Below the pieces are notes generated by a model. The model saw only the letters and a program-made list of their open reading frames with translations. It was not told where the DNA came from and made no database searches. Below, piece by piece: positions 49,534 to 58,741 of a stretch of DNA of 64,000 nucleotides. Source of the DNA: Microbacterium sp. EST19A (GTDB taxonomy: Bacteria; Actinomycetota; Actinomycetes; Actinomycetales; Microbacteriaceae); assembly GCF_019969685.1 (NCBI RefSeq), contig NZ_JAHXYZ010000006.1, positions 52,901-116,900 on the forward strand, read 5' to 3'. Positions within the stretch are counted from its first letter, which is position 1, and each line of letters opens with the position of its first letter. The position numbers and the translations under genes were made by a program.

Positions 49534-49565
49534 AGTGCAATCGCCTATCGATAGGCGATTGCACT
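49534..49565. promoter_or_regulatory. 32-bp perfect palindrome, GntR-type operator before the ABC operon
   Basis: The half-site AGTGCAATCGCCTATC and its exact complement meet without a gap, centred on CGATAGG/CTATCG. It begins 27 nt after the GntR stop and ends 16 nt before the solute-binding protein start, overlapping its promoter region. Confidence 0.8.
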
Positions 49566-49581
49566 TGATCAAGGAGGATTC

Positions 49582-50832
49582 ATGCGACACAACACCCGAC
49601 GCGTTGTCGCGCTGACCGCCGTCTCGGCTCTCGGAGTCGTGGTTCTGGCGGGCTGCTCGACGAACGGCGGTGGAGGCGGCGGCGATGAGACAGAGTTGCG
49701 CATCCTCGCCAACATCACGCCCGTGCTGACCAAGGAGTATTACCAGGCGCTCGTGCAGCCCTGGGTCGACGAGCACGAAGGCGTGACCGTCACCATCGAG
49801 GTGCCGAGCGGGGAGAACGTTCAGTCGACGCTGCAGCAAGAACTGGCGTCCGGTGATGTCCCCGACATCGTCGCAAGCAACCTCGACCCCGTGGTCGCAC
49901 CACAGCTGCTGGCATTTCCCGACGAAGCGTGGGTACTCGACACGCCACTCGCGAAGGAGAACGCCGTCGATGACAAGATCTGGCAGGTCGCCACGGGGGC
50001 GCAGATCCAGTCGCTGGTCTTCTACAACAAGGATCTCTTCTCAGCGGCGGGCGTCACCGAAGTTCCGACGAGCGTCGAGGACTTCACGGCGGCTCTCGCG
50101 GCAGTCAAGGCCGCGGGTACGGCGACGCCCCTCGGTACGGCAGGTGAATGGGTCACCGGGGCACAGTTCGCGATGATGTCCAATCCCGCGTTGCTCGAAT
50201 CGGGTGACTTCTTCACCGAGGTCACGGACGGCGACGCTTCGTTCAGCGACAGTCCGTACGCAGAGTACCTCGACGCATACTCGGGGTGGATCTCCGAAGG
50301 GCTCGTCGATCCTGACGCCCTGGGGCTCAAGTATCAGGACTCGATCGATGCGTTCACGAGTGGTTCATCTGCAGCGCTCGTGATGGGAAATTGGCTGGTT
50401 CCGTCGATTGACGACGCTGGCGTGGACTTCGAGGTCGGCGTTTTCGCGTCCCCTTCGCTCGACGGCGAGATCGCGCCGCAGATGAGCGGACCGGCACAGC
50501 CGTACTCGATCCTGCAGGCATCGCAGAACCAGGACTTGGCGCTGTCACTCGTCGAGTACCTCGTCTCCGATGAGAAGGCCGTCACGGCCTCTCTGGAGTC
50601 CGAGGGCAACTTCCGTCAGGGCTACTCGTATGAAGGAAGCGCGCTGAACCAGGAGGTGGGCGCGATTCTGGATGCGGCGCCCGGTCTGGTCATCGGTACC
50701 TCGGGTCCCGGCATCCCTGGAGGGTTCGGCGACGAACTCAACAAGCAGGTGCAGGCGCTGTATGTGGGGGCGACCCCGGCGGATGCCGCTGCTGCGCTCG
50801 ACGCATGGTGGGGCCTCAATGCCGCGCAGTGA
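49582..50832 (+). CDS. Sugar ABC transporter solute-binding lipoprotein
   Basis: 416 residues. Signal peptide with lipobox VVVLAGCSTN, then a Gly-rich linker. The mature part has the cluster B binding-protein layout (EYYQALVQPWVDEHEGVTVTIEVPSGEN, VPDIVASNLDP, FYNKDLFSAAGVTEVPTSVEDF, ALVMGNWL). It captures an oligosaccharide or sugar acid outside the membrane and delivers it to the two permeases encoded next. The gene follows the GntR palindrome by 16 nt. Confidence 0.94.
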   Translation: MRHNTRRVVALTAVSALGVVVLAGCSTNGGGGGGDETELRILANITPVLTKEYYQALVQPWVDEHEGVTVTIEVPSGENVQSTLQQELASGDVPDIVASNLDPVVAPQLLAFPDEAWVLDTPLAKENAVDDKIWQVATGAQIQSLVFYNKDLFSAAGVTEVPTSVEDFTAALAAVKAAGTATPLGTAGEWVTGAQFAMMSNPALLESGDFFTEVTDGDASFSDSPYAEYLDAYSGWISEGLVDPDALGLKYQDSIDAFTSGSSAALVMGNWLVPSIDDAGVDFEVGVFASPSLDGEIAPQMSGPAQPYSILQASQNQDLALSLVEYLVSDEKAVTASLESEGNFRQGYSYEGSALNQEVGAILDAAPGLVIGTSGPGIPGGFGDELNKQVQALYVGATPADAAAALDAWWGLNAAQ

Positions 50833-51781
50833 TGTACAGGCCGGGGTCGGCGGGGGACTCTCCTCGTCGGCCTCGGCCTCGGCCGCTCGACGGCGTCGGC
50901 GCGGTCGTGGCCGCGCCGAGTTCCTGGCGGACGCTGCGATGATCGGCCCGGCGCTCGCGCTGGTCGCATTGTTCGTGCTCATTCCGATCGTCATCGCCGC
51001 ATATCTGAGTTTCACGAACTGGGATGGGTTCACCATTCCGCCCTCCTGGGTGGGCACGCGCAACTACGAGCGGCTCTTCCAGGACCCCGAGGCCTTCCGC
51101 GCCGCCACCTATACCGCGGTGATCGCCGTCGTCGGCACGCTCGTGTGCAATGCGCTCGGACTCGCCATCGCAGTGCTCCTCAACCGCAACTCTCGCGTCA
51201 ACACGGTGATGCGTGTCCTTGTCTTCTCTCCCTATGTCATCGGGCCCATCATCCTCGGGTTTCTCTGGGCCTCGATCCTCGGTACCAACGGCGCTGTGAA
51301 CTCCCTTCTGACATCGCTCGGCATCGAGCGCGTCCCCTTCCTCGCCGATCCCGCATGGGCGATGATCACGACCGTTCTCGTGATCATCTGGGCGAGCTTC
51401 GGACTCAACGTCATCCTGTATCTCGCCGGTCTGCAGACACTCGACGCATCGCTTCTCGAGGCGGCGACGATCGACGGCGCAGGCCCCTGGGCGACCTTCT
51501 GGCAGGTGAAGCTCCCCGTGCTCGCGCCAACCGTAACGCTCAACATCGTGCTCGTCGCGATCGGACTGCTCCGTGTGTATGAGATCGTGCTCGCGCTCAC
51601 GGCCGGAGGCCCCGCCGGGTCCACACAGACGGTGGTGTTCAACATCCTCACCACCTCATTCAGCCGCTCTCAGCTCGGATACGGCGCCGCGCAGTCGGTG
51701 GTGCTGATGATCGTCATCATCGCGGTGACCGTCGCGCTCACGCAACTGCGCCGTCGAAGTGAAGAGGCGGTGTCCGCATGA
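50819..51781 (+). CDS. Sugar ABC transporter permease 1 (MalF-like)
   Basis: 320 residues from the ATG at 50819, overlapping the binding-protein gene by 14 nt. Six membrane segments are visible (AMIGPALALVALFVLIPIVIAAYLS and so on) and the EAA loop LEAATIDGAGPWATFWQVKLPVL that contacts the ATPase. An Ala/Arg-rich N-terminal tail of about 35 residues lies in the cytoplasm. It ends in an ATGA overlap with permease 2. Confidence 0.93.
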   Translation: MPRSDVQAGVGGGLSSSASASAARRRRRGRGRAEFLADAAMIGPALALVALFVLIPIVIAAYLSFTNWDGFTIPPSWVGTRNYERLFQDPEAFRAATYTAVIAVVGTLVCNALGLAIAVLLNRNSRVNTVMRVLVFSPYVIGPIILGFLWASILGTNGAVNSLLTSLGIERVPFLADPAWAMITTVLVIIWASFGLNVILYLAGLQTLDASLLEAATIDGAGPWATFWQVKLPVLAPTVTLNIVLVAIGLLRVYEIVLALTAGGPAGSTQTVVFNILTTSFSRSQLGYGAAQSVVLMIVIIAVTVALTQLRRRSEEAVSA

Positions 51782-52608
51782 CCGCTCGCAGGATCGGCTG
51801 GATAATCGCGATCATCGTCCTGGTCGCACTCATGGGTGCACCGCTCTACCTCCTCGTGACGAATGCCTTCAAGACCGAGGGCGATATCGTCAGCGCACCC
51901 TTCTCGTGGCCCACCGAGGGGTTCACCCTCGACAACATCATCGCGGCTGCGACGTCCACCGACTTCAACGTGGTCGCCGCTTATGGCACCACGGCCTTCC
52001 TGGTGGTGGTCGTGAACGTGCTCTCCATCGTCGTCACCGGTCCGGCGGCGTACGCGATCGCGCGGGGCACCCGGCGCGTTCATCGCATCGTGATGCTGGT
52101 GATGCTCGCAGGGCTCTTCATCCCGAGCCAGACGATCGTCATTCCCGTCATCTACGTGCTCAAGTCGGTCGGACTCATCGGTACCATGCCCGGACTCATC
52201 CTCTTCCAGACCGCCTTGACCATCCCGACGACCCTCTTCCTCTTCACTGCCTACGTGCAGAGCATTCCGAGAGAGCTCGACGAGGCGGCTCGCATAGACG
52301 GGGCGTCACGGATCGGGACCTTCTGGCGGGTGATCTTCCCACTCATGGCGCCCGCGATCGCCACCGCGGTGGTGCTCAACGCCGTGGGAGTCTGGGCCGA
52401 CTTCGTGAACCCTCGCATCATCCTCGGCCCCGGATCCGGCCTGTACACGGTGACGACCGGCGTCTTCGCGGCCATCAGCAAATACTCCACCGACTACACG
52501 CTCGTCTACTCGAACATGCTGCTGGCTGTGGTGCCGGTCATCGTCTTCTACGTTCTGCTCCAGAAGAAGATCATCGGTGGGCTGACCTCTGGAGCGGTGA
52601 AGGGATGA
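51778..52608 (+). CDS. Sugar ABC transporter permease 2 (MalG-like)
   Basis: 276 residues, six membrane segments and the EAA motif DEAARIDGASRIGTFWRVIFPLMAP. ATGA overlaps on both sides couple it with permease 1 and the next gene. No ATP-binding gene is in the operon, as is common in actinobacteria where one MsiK-type ATPase serves many importers. Confidence 0.93.
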   Translation: MTARRIGWIIAIIVLVALMGAPLYLLVTNAFKTEGDIVSAPFSWPTEGFTLDNIIAAATSTDFNVVAAYGTTAFLVVVVNVLSIVVTGPAAYAIARGTRRVHRIVMLVMLAGLFIPSQTIVIPVIYVLKSVGLIGTMPGLILFQTALTIPTTLFLFTAYVQSIPRELDEAARIDGASRIGTFWRVIFPLMAPAIATAVVLNAVGVWADFVNPRIILGPGSGLYTVTTGVFAAISKYSTDYTLVYSNMLLAVVPVIVFYVLLQKKIIGGLTSGAVKG

Positions 52609-54527
52609 CGCACATCACGGCGTCCGTGCCTCTTCGTGCGATCCCCCGATGGGCGCTCCTCGAACGAGAGCTGCTGCGTCTTCTCGACCTCGGGTGGAGG
52701 CGCTTCGCTAAGAGATTCTGCGAACCGGACGGGAGCCTTCGATACGGAGGGCGCATGTACGGACGCGATGGGGTCGACGACTTCTACGAGCCGTTCTTCA
52801 ATTGGCCGACGCTGTATCGGCTCGGCGGGGCCGACGATCTCCTTCTATCGGCTAAACGGCATTGGGAAGGCGTCACCCGGCAGATGTCGCGCTTCGGATT
52901 CGTCCACGACGAGTACGAGATCGGCTACGACTGGTTCCATCAGGGCGAATCGCTTCCGTTGTTCCTCGGCATCTGCGCGGCTGACCCTGCGGACGAACGG
53001 TTCCGTGACCGCGCATTCCGATTCGCCGGGTTCTACCTTCCCGACTCCGAGACCGGAAACTACGACCCGTCGACCCGCACCATCGTGGCTCCGCACACGG
53101 GTTCTCGAGGCCCGCGGTGGGGCGTCGGAGAGGACTGGACGGAGTACAGCGCCGATCAGGCGGGCATGGAGATCTACGGGCTCCCGCTGCAGGATCTCGA
53201 GGGGATCGATACCTGGCACGACCTGCGCACCCGCGGAGCGGCCGCCCGCATGGGATCGGCCATGCAGGAGCGGATGGGTCGCGGCGACACCGCGGTGAAT
53301 CTCGCGGCGACGACGCTCGCAGCCAACGCCTGGCTCTACGATCACGACGAGCGCTACCGTGCGTGGGCGCTCGAATACATCGACGCCTGGCGGGAGCGTG
53401 CTGAGGCGAACTGCGGCGTACTGCCTGACAACGTCGGCCCGAGCGGACGAGTCGGCGAGCTGCACCAGGGCGCGTGGTTCGGTGGACACTACGGATGGAC
53501 ATGGCCGCACGGCCTCCACACCATCGCCGCAGCCGCGACGGTCGCCGTGCTGAACAGCGTCATCCTCACCGGTGAGACGACTCGGATGGATCTCGCTCAG
53601 GGCCTTCTGGACACGGTGCTCGAGCATGCGGAAGAACGCGATCGCATCTCGGGGCAGGGCAGCCTGGGACCCGGGTGGGCGGATCGCCTGGGCGCTGACG
53701 ACAGCACCGTGGAGCTCCTGGTCCCGTATCGCCATGGCCCACACGGATGGTTCGACTACCACCCGGTGCCAATCGAGCCGGCGATGTGGATGGAGTGGAT
53801 CGACCACAGCACGGCGGCCCGGGATCTCCTCGATCGGATACGAAAATCGTCCAGCAGTGACTGGCGCGAGGTGCGCTGGTTCCACGACAAAGAGGAACAA
53901 GGACATGAGGCTCCCTGGCGCGAGTTCCTCGAAGGACGCAACGCCGACTACCCGGAACGCGCGCTCGAGATGGCGATCGGGCAGGTGCTGCGACGCCTCG
54001 CCCTCATCGACAAGGCCGACGAAGCGCCGGCAGATGGCGACATCCATTTCTGGCAGCGGCTGAATCCCGTCGTCACGGAGATCCTGACCCAGCTGGTGAC
54101 AGGCGCCCCGCCCGCCGTGTACTACGGCGGACTGACGTTCGCCCGCATCCTCATCTCCGACGAACTGAAAGGACGGCCGGGACTCCCCCCGGATGTTGGA
54201 GCACTCGTCCGACGCGCCGACGAGGACGCGATATCGCTCGAACTGGTCAACCCCGGCGACGAGCCGCGGGAGGTCCGGCTGACGGCGGGCGGGTTCGGCG
54301 AGGACCGGATCGACTCGGTCGCGTTCGATGCCGGCTCGGACTACCCCGGGAGCCCTCTCGTCTACGCGATCCCCGAGCCGACCGTCACCTGGCGAGCCGA
54401 AGAGGTCGACGACTCATCGCTGGTCTTGTCGCTCCCGCCTCGGACCCGGATCACCTTAGAACTCGCGATCACGCGACGCGCGAATCGCGCCACCCACCAA
54501 TTCATCCGCTCGAACCAGGAGAAATAA
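52605..54527 (+). CDS. Large intracellular protein, probable alpha/alpha-toroid glycosidase or lyase
   Basis: 640 residues from the ATG at 52605, coupled to permease 2 by ATGA; no signal peptide, so cytoplasmic. The first 500 residues contain repeated helical pairs with aromatic and acidic residues (GGRMYGRDGVDDFYEPFFNWPTLYRLGGADDL, YDWFHQGESLPLFLG, GGHYGWTWPHGL, GWADRLGADD), which suggests an alpha/alpha toroid as in unsaturated glucuronyl hydrolases and related GH families. The C-terminal 110 residues look like a beta-sandwich (ISLELVNPGDEPREVRLTAGGFG). I cannot name a family. It probably cleaves the imported oligosaccharide. Confidence 0.8.
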   Translation: MTHITASVPLRAIPRWALLERELLRLLDLGWRRFAKRFCEPDGSLRYGGRMYGRDGVDDFYEPFFNWPTLYRLGGADDLLLSAKRHWEGVTRQMSRFGFVHDEYEIGYDWFHQGESLPLFLGICAADPADERFRDRAFRFAGFYLPDSETGNYDPSTRTIVAPHTGSRGPRWGVGEDWTEYSADQAGMEIYGLPLQDLEGIDTWHDLRTRGAAARMGSAMQERMGRGDTAVNLAATTLAANAWLYDHDERYRAWALEYIDAWRERAEANCGVLPDNVGPSGRVGELHQGAWFGGHYGWTWPHGLHTIAAAATVAVLNSVILTGETTRMDLAQGLLDTVLEHAEERDRISGQGSLGPGWADRLGADDSTVELLVPYRHGPHGWFDYHPVPIEPAMWMEWIDHSTAARDLLDRIRKSSSSDWREVRWFHDKEEQGHEAPWREFLEGRNADYPERALEMAIGQVLRRLALIDKADEAPADGDIHFWQRLNPVVTEILTQLVTGAPPAVYYGGLTFARILISDELKGRPGLPPDVGALVRRADEDAISLELVNPGDEPREVRLTAGGFGEDRIDSVAFDAGSDYPGSPLVYAIPEPTVTWRAEEVDDSSLVLSLPPRTRITLELAITRRANRATHQFIRSNQEK

Positions 54528-55318
54528 TGAACACCACATCCGAGAGCCTGTCGAACGTCTGGCCGCTGCCTGTTCGTGGTGACGTCTTTCAACGTGCCGA
54601 CCGCGACATCATCGAGCGCCTGGACATCGTGAGCGCCGCGACGGCGTGCGCGAAGCTGAACGGCATGGGCATCACCCGAACCGCGGTGCAAGGCCCCGTC
54701 CCCTTCGAACGAGGGAGCCGCATCGTGGGCTCGGCGCTGACCCTGCAGTTCATGCCGCAGCGCGAGGACATCGCCAGCGGAGTCGACCAAGAGTACATCG
54801 AGCGCCACACCGCTCTGTGGGAGGTCCTCGAGACCGTACAGGAGGGTGATGTCCTCGTGGTCCAGGCGTACGGCAGTGCATTCACCGGGTGTTTCGGCGA
54901 CATGCTCGTGCGGTACTTCAAGCGTCGCGGTGGAGCGGGCATCGTGGTGGATGGCCGGATTCGCGACGCCGCGCGAGTGCGTGAACTCGGCGTCCCGATC
55001 TGGTGCACAGGAACCACTCCGCACTATGCCTCGCAGACGGACCTTTTCCCGTGGGCGTACGACGTTCCGGTGGCCGTCGGGGGAGTGCTCGCCCTCCCCG
55101 GCGACGTCGTGATCGCCGACGATGACGGAGCAGTGATCGTGCCGCAGGGCAAGGCGCTCGAACTCGTGCAGTCTGCCGAGGATCACGAGAACTGGGAGGT
55201 GTTCAGTCGGATTCGGCTGGAAGAGGGCGCGCGTCTGTCGGACTACTACCCGCTATCGACCAACAGCCGCGCCGAGTACGAGGCATGGCGCGACAGCGAG
55301 CGCTCGCGGCAGAGCTGA
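54527..55318 (+). CDS. RraA-like class II aldolase/decarboxylase
   Basis: 263 residues, start overlapping the previous stop as TAATG. RraA/HMG aldolase motifs: ATACAKLNGMGI, GDVLVVQAYGSAFTGCFGDMLVRYFKRRG (the G-D-x4-R metal/oxyanion region), GIVVDGRIRDAARV (catalytic R and D) and VVIADDDGAVIVP. Relatives cleave 4-hydroxy-4-methyl-2-oxoglutarate or 2-keto-3-deoxy sugar acids. In this operon a step that splits a keto-deoxy acid is likely. Confidence 0.9.
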   Translation: MNTTSESLSNVWPLPVRGDVFQRADRDIIERLDIVSAATACAKLNGMGITRTAVQGPVPFERGSRIVGSALTLQFMPQREDIASGVDQEYIERHTALWEVLETVQEGDVLVVQAYGSAFTGCFGDMLVRYFKRRGGAGIVVDGRIRDAARVRELGVPIWCTGTTPHYASQTDLFPWAYDVPVAVGGVLALPGDVVIADDDGAVIVPQGKALELVQSAEDHENWEVFSRIRLEEGARLSDYYPLSTNSRAEYEAWRDSERSRQS

Positions 55319-55331
55319 TCGGCGCGGCGAC

Positions 55332-56258
55332 GTGAAGTGGAACGCGATCGGCGAGACCGGCGTGCGCGTCACAGAGATGGGGCTGGGCACAGCGCAATTC
55401 GGTGATCTCTATGTATCGCTCGAGCAGAGCGATGTCGATGCGATCGTCGATGCCGCCTGGACGCGAGGGATCCGGCATTTCGACACCGCGCCGCACTACG
55501 GCCTCGGGCTGTCCGAACGCCGATTGGGTCGCGCCCTCCGGCAACATGATCGCGATGACTATATTGTCAGCACGAAGGTGGGGCGGATCATCGAAGGTGC
55601 CGGGGCCGCCGCGCGTCGACGGTGGGACTTCAGCAGGCAAGGGGTGACCGGATCCCTCACCGCGTCGCGTCGACGACTGGGGATCGACCGCATCGATATC
55701 GCCTTCGTGCATGACCCGGACGATCATGCGGACGATGCGATCCGTCACGCCATGCCAGAGCTCATACGTCTGCGAGACGCGGGTGACGTCGGCGCGATCG
55801 GGGTTGGAACCAAGGATCTTCGGACACTGCTGCGCTTCGTGCGCGAATGCGAGGTGGACGTGGTCATGGTCGCCGGTCGCCTCACGCTCCTCGACCACTC
55901 CGCTCTCTCCGAACTCGTTCCCGAGTGCGAAGCGCGTGGGGTCGCGATCATCGGAGCCGGGATCTTCAACAGCGGCATTCTGGCCAAGGAGGCTCCCGAC
56001 TTACTCTCGCACTATGACTACGCCCCGCCGTCGGCGGCAGTGCTGGAGCGTGCACGCGCCATGGCGACGATCGCATCGCGCCACGGCTTCACGCTTCCCG
56101 AGGCGGCTGTCGCATTCGCGCGCCGGCCCGCCCCACCGGTCGTCTCCGTCGCGGTGGGCGCCGACTCCGCCGAACAGGTGGCACGTAACGTCGCCCTGCT
56201 GGCGCCCACCGGTGATTCGGACGGACTATACACGGAGGTGCTGACAGCGATCGCGTGA
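55332..56258 (+). CDS. Aldo/keto reductase (L-fucose/D-threo-aldose dehydrogenase-like)
   Basis: 308 residues, GTG start 13 nt after the aldolase gene. Catalytic residues are placed in GIRHFDTAPHYGLGLSERRLGRAL (Asp and Tyr), DDYIVSTKVGR (Lys) and IAFVHDPDD (His). VALDS-like NADP contacts are not clearly seen, and AVGADSAEQVARNV matches the family end. Relatives oxidise L-fucose or D-threo aldoses to lactones, a first step of non-phosphorylative deoxy-sugar use. It closes the seven-gene operon. Confidence 0.88.
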   Translation: MKWNAIGETGVRVTEMGLGTAQFGDLYVSLEQSDVDAIVDAAWTRGIRHFDTAPHYGLGLSERRLGRALRQHDRDDYIVSTKVGRIIEGAGAAARRRWDFSRQGVTGSLTASRRRLGIDRIDIAFVHDPDDHADDAIRHAMPELIRLRDAGDVGAIGVGTKDLRTLLRFVRECEVDVVMVAGRLTLLDHSALSELVPECEARGVAIIGAGIFNSGILAKEAPDLLSHYDYAPPSAAVLERARAMATIASRHGFTLPEAAVAFARRPAPPVVSVAVGADSAEQVARNVALLAPTGDSDGLYTEVLTAIA

Positions 56259-56508
56259 TCCCTCCGTGCGTCTGCACGTGCGGCGAGCGCAGACGCACGG
56301 GGAGATCAATCGTCCCGCGATCCCGCCGGGGACGCCCGGTTTGCTCGCCTGCCATCGTGCATGGTCGAAGAGTCGATCGGCGCGTCAGCCAGGAGCATCT
56401 GCACGAGACCGAATTGATAGCGTTCCATTCCTGGGGCCGTGATGAACGCCGTCGATAGCGCGATTTGCCTGAGGACCTTCAACAACCTCCTCGGGAAGCA
56501 GCGCATGG

Positions 56509-57969
56509 TCATCGCGTGTCCGCAGCCGTGTTCGGTTTGTCCGATCCGTCGTGACCACCGTCCGCATCAGAGGCGCCGCTTCGCCTTCTGATGACGAAGA
56601 GCCCGATGGCGGCAATTACGGCGGAGCAAAAAAGCGTCGTGGCGATGACGCTCATCGTGAGCTGCATCGCTGGTCCCATGTGCTTGCCGTGAGCAAGTTG
56701 CGTGGCGACGACGGTGCCGGCGATCGCGGGCCCGAGCGCAGCCCCGATCTGTCGGAAAAGAGTGTTGGTCGCGCCGGCCATCCCCGCCAGCTGAGTCGGC
56801 ACCGAATGGACGGCAACCGATGAAACGGTGCTGAAGACGGCACCGACACCGACACCCGTAACACTCAACGGCCACGCAAGGTCGAAAAGCGTCGCGTCCT
56901 CGGGCGCTCCCGAGAGCACCGCTACCCCGGCGGCGGCGATGGCCAGGCCCGCAACGAGGAAGACGCGCGATCCGATCGTCCGTTGCAGATGGCCGGCCAC
57001 GGGTCCGGTTATGGCGGCGAACAGGTAGAGGAAACCGAGGCGCGTGGCGATCTCGAGCACGCTGAGATGCTGCGAGCGGGTGAGGAAGAGTGTGAGCACG
57101 AAAGCGATGCCCACGATGGCGAAGAGGATGGCCATCGCGGCGAGTGCGGAGACAACGAACCCAGCGGAGTGGAAGATGTCCATTCTCACCAGCGGAGCCT
57201 TGGCGGAACGTTCGAGGAACACGAAGGTCACAGTGAGCGCCGCGGCCAGCACGAATCCGATCACCGTCTGCGGTGCCCCCCATCCGACAACCGGGCCCTG
57301 GATGATGCTGAACACGAGGGCGATGACGGCCACGATGGCGGTGAGCTGCCCGCGGAGGTCCATACTTCTGCCCGGTACCCGTGCGGAGGGTCTCAGGGAC
57401 ACTGCGGCGACAGGAATCATCATCACGGAGATCACCGCCAGCGGCAGGAACATCCAGTTCCAGTCAGCGACGAGAGTCACCACGCCGGCGACGAATGGCC
57501 CGAGCCCCGAACCGATCACGAGACCGCTCGCCCATAGGGAAATGAAAAACGTGCGCTGATGGGTTGACGCTGCCGCGTGACCGACGATCGACAGCGTGGA
57601 TGTGAGAAGCGCGCCACCACCGAGCCCGATGAGAACCTGCCCCGCGTACAACCACAGGAGCCCGTCGGAACCGTCCGGGAAGCCCGACAGAACGCCGATC
57701 AGCGAGCCAGCGGCAACCAGGCCGAATCCAGCGATGAGCACTCGCTTATGGCCGAGCATGTCGCTCGCCACGCCCGCGGACAGGACGGCGGCGGCGAGCG
57801 CGAGCAGCCCCGATGCGGTGACCCATTGCAGGTCGGATGTCTCTGCTCCGGTGCTCGCCGCGATGTCGCCGAGGATCACAGGAACACCGACAACAGGTAA
57901 ATAGGCGATGAGGATTCCGAGACACCCGATGATCACGGCGTTGAGCGGACGGGAGGATGTGGAGGTCAA
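56509..57969 (-). CDS. DHA2-type MFS exporter
   Basis: 486 residues from the TTG at 57969, chosen because AAGGAG lies 6 nt upstream; the longer ORF start has no ribosome site. About 14 hydrophobic segments, motif A-like GVASDMLGHKRVLIAGFG, and STLSIVGHAAASTHQRTFFISLWASGLVIGSGLGPFVAG (motif C region). It probably exports drugs or a metabolite. Its 235-nt divergent gap faces an NTF2-like gene; the 250-nt gap to its left (56259-56508) holds no gene I can support. Confidence 0.87.
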   Translation of the reverse strand: MTSTSSRPLNAVIIGCLGILIAYLPVVGVPVILGDIAASTGAETSDLQWVTASGLLALAAAVLSAGVASDMLGHKRVLIAGFGLVAAGSLIGVLSGFPDGSDGLLWLYAGQVLIGLGGGALLTSTLSIVGHAAASTHQRTFFISLWASGLVIGSGLGPFVAGVVTLVADWNWMFLPLAVISVMMIPVAAVSLRPSARVPGRSMDLRGQLTAIVAVIALVFSIIQGPVVGWGAPQTVIGFVLAAALTVTFVFLERSAKAPLVRMDIFHSAGFVVSALAAMAILFAIVGIAFVLTLFLTRSQHLSVLEIATRLGFLYLFAAITGPVAGHLQRTIGSRVFLVAGLAIAAAGVAVLSGAPEDATLFDLAWPLSVTGVGVGAVFSTVSSVAVHSVPTQLAGMAGATNTLFRQIGAALGPAIAGTVVATQLAHGKHMGPAMQLTMSVIATTLFCSAVIAAIGLFVIRRRSGASDADGGHDGSDKPNTAADTR

Positions 57970-58204
57970 GTGCTGCTCCTTCTCGAACTGATTCGTATCG
58001 TGGCTGCTCGCGGAGATACTCCGCAGAGTGGTGCCGAGAGGATGACCGGACAGGGCATCGATATGTGAGGGGACGGATCGGTCGAACCCGATAACGCTGG
58101 AAAACGTCACACTTCCGCTCGCTGTCAAGTCTTAACTGGCAACAGGGTCGGATTCGGCAGACGGCTGGACCCGATCGTTCAGGATCAGCTAGGAGGCGAC
58201 GAAC

Positions 58205-58666
58205 ATGAAGACCCTCACACCTCGCACGGACGCGCAAGTGAGAGACGAGCACACGACCTCTCTGCGCGACGTGCTGTGGGAATGGGTTGCACGTCCGACG
58301 CATTACTCGGCCGTCCGCAGGCTGAGGAGCATCGCACAACAACAGGACCTCGCCGCCCTCATCTCAGTGCTCCATCCGGACGTGACGGTGGCAGTGACCT
58401 CAACGCGCGGAGGCCACGAGAAGACAGTTGTGGCGCGTGGAACCAGAGACGCCGCACCGGTCCTTATCCATGGCTTCAAGGGTGGCCCGGGAGTCGTCGT
58501 CGCGGAACGCGCGGTTGATGGTCAGGCGGGGCTGGTGATGACGACTGACGACGAGCTCACAGCCTTGATCACTGTGGATTTCACCGGACGTCTGGTCAGC
58601 CTCGTCTGGGTTCGACTACACCCGGATCACCTCCGGCACGGGAATGCATACTGGCTCGCTGACTGA
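58205..58666 (+). CDS. NTF2/SnoaL-like protein
   Basis: 153 residues, start with AGGAGG about 9 nt upstream. RRLRSIAQQQDLAALISVLHPDVTVAVTSTRGG and the final strands ITVDFTGRLVSLVWVRLHPDHLRHG look like a SnoaL-type cone fold and resemble the C-terminal domain of SigJ-type sigma factors (D-P-x-V). The reaction, if any, is unknown. A weak ECF41-like promoter (58107-58131, AGTC instead of GGTC) lies upstream. It diverges from an exporter and precedes a degraded esterase. Confidence 0.65.
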   Translation: MKTLTPRTDAQVRDEHTTSLRDVLWEWVARPTHYSAVRRLRSIAQQQDLAALISVLHPDVTVAVTSTRGGHEKTVVARGTRDAAPVLIHGFKGGPGVVVAERAVDGQAGLVMTTDDELTALITVDFTGRLVSLVWVRLHPDHLRHGNAYWLAD

Positions 58667-58741
58667 TTCCTGTCAGAACAGCAACTCGCCCCGGCCAAGC
58701 GTCGCGACGGCGAACCGACAGATCCAACGAAAGGACACACG

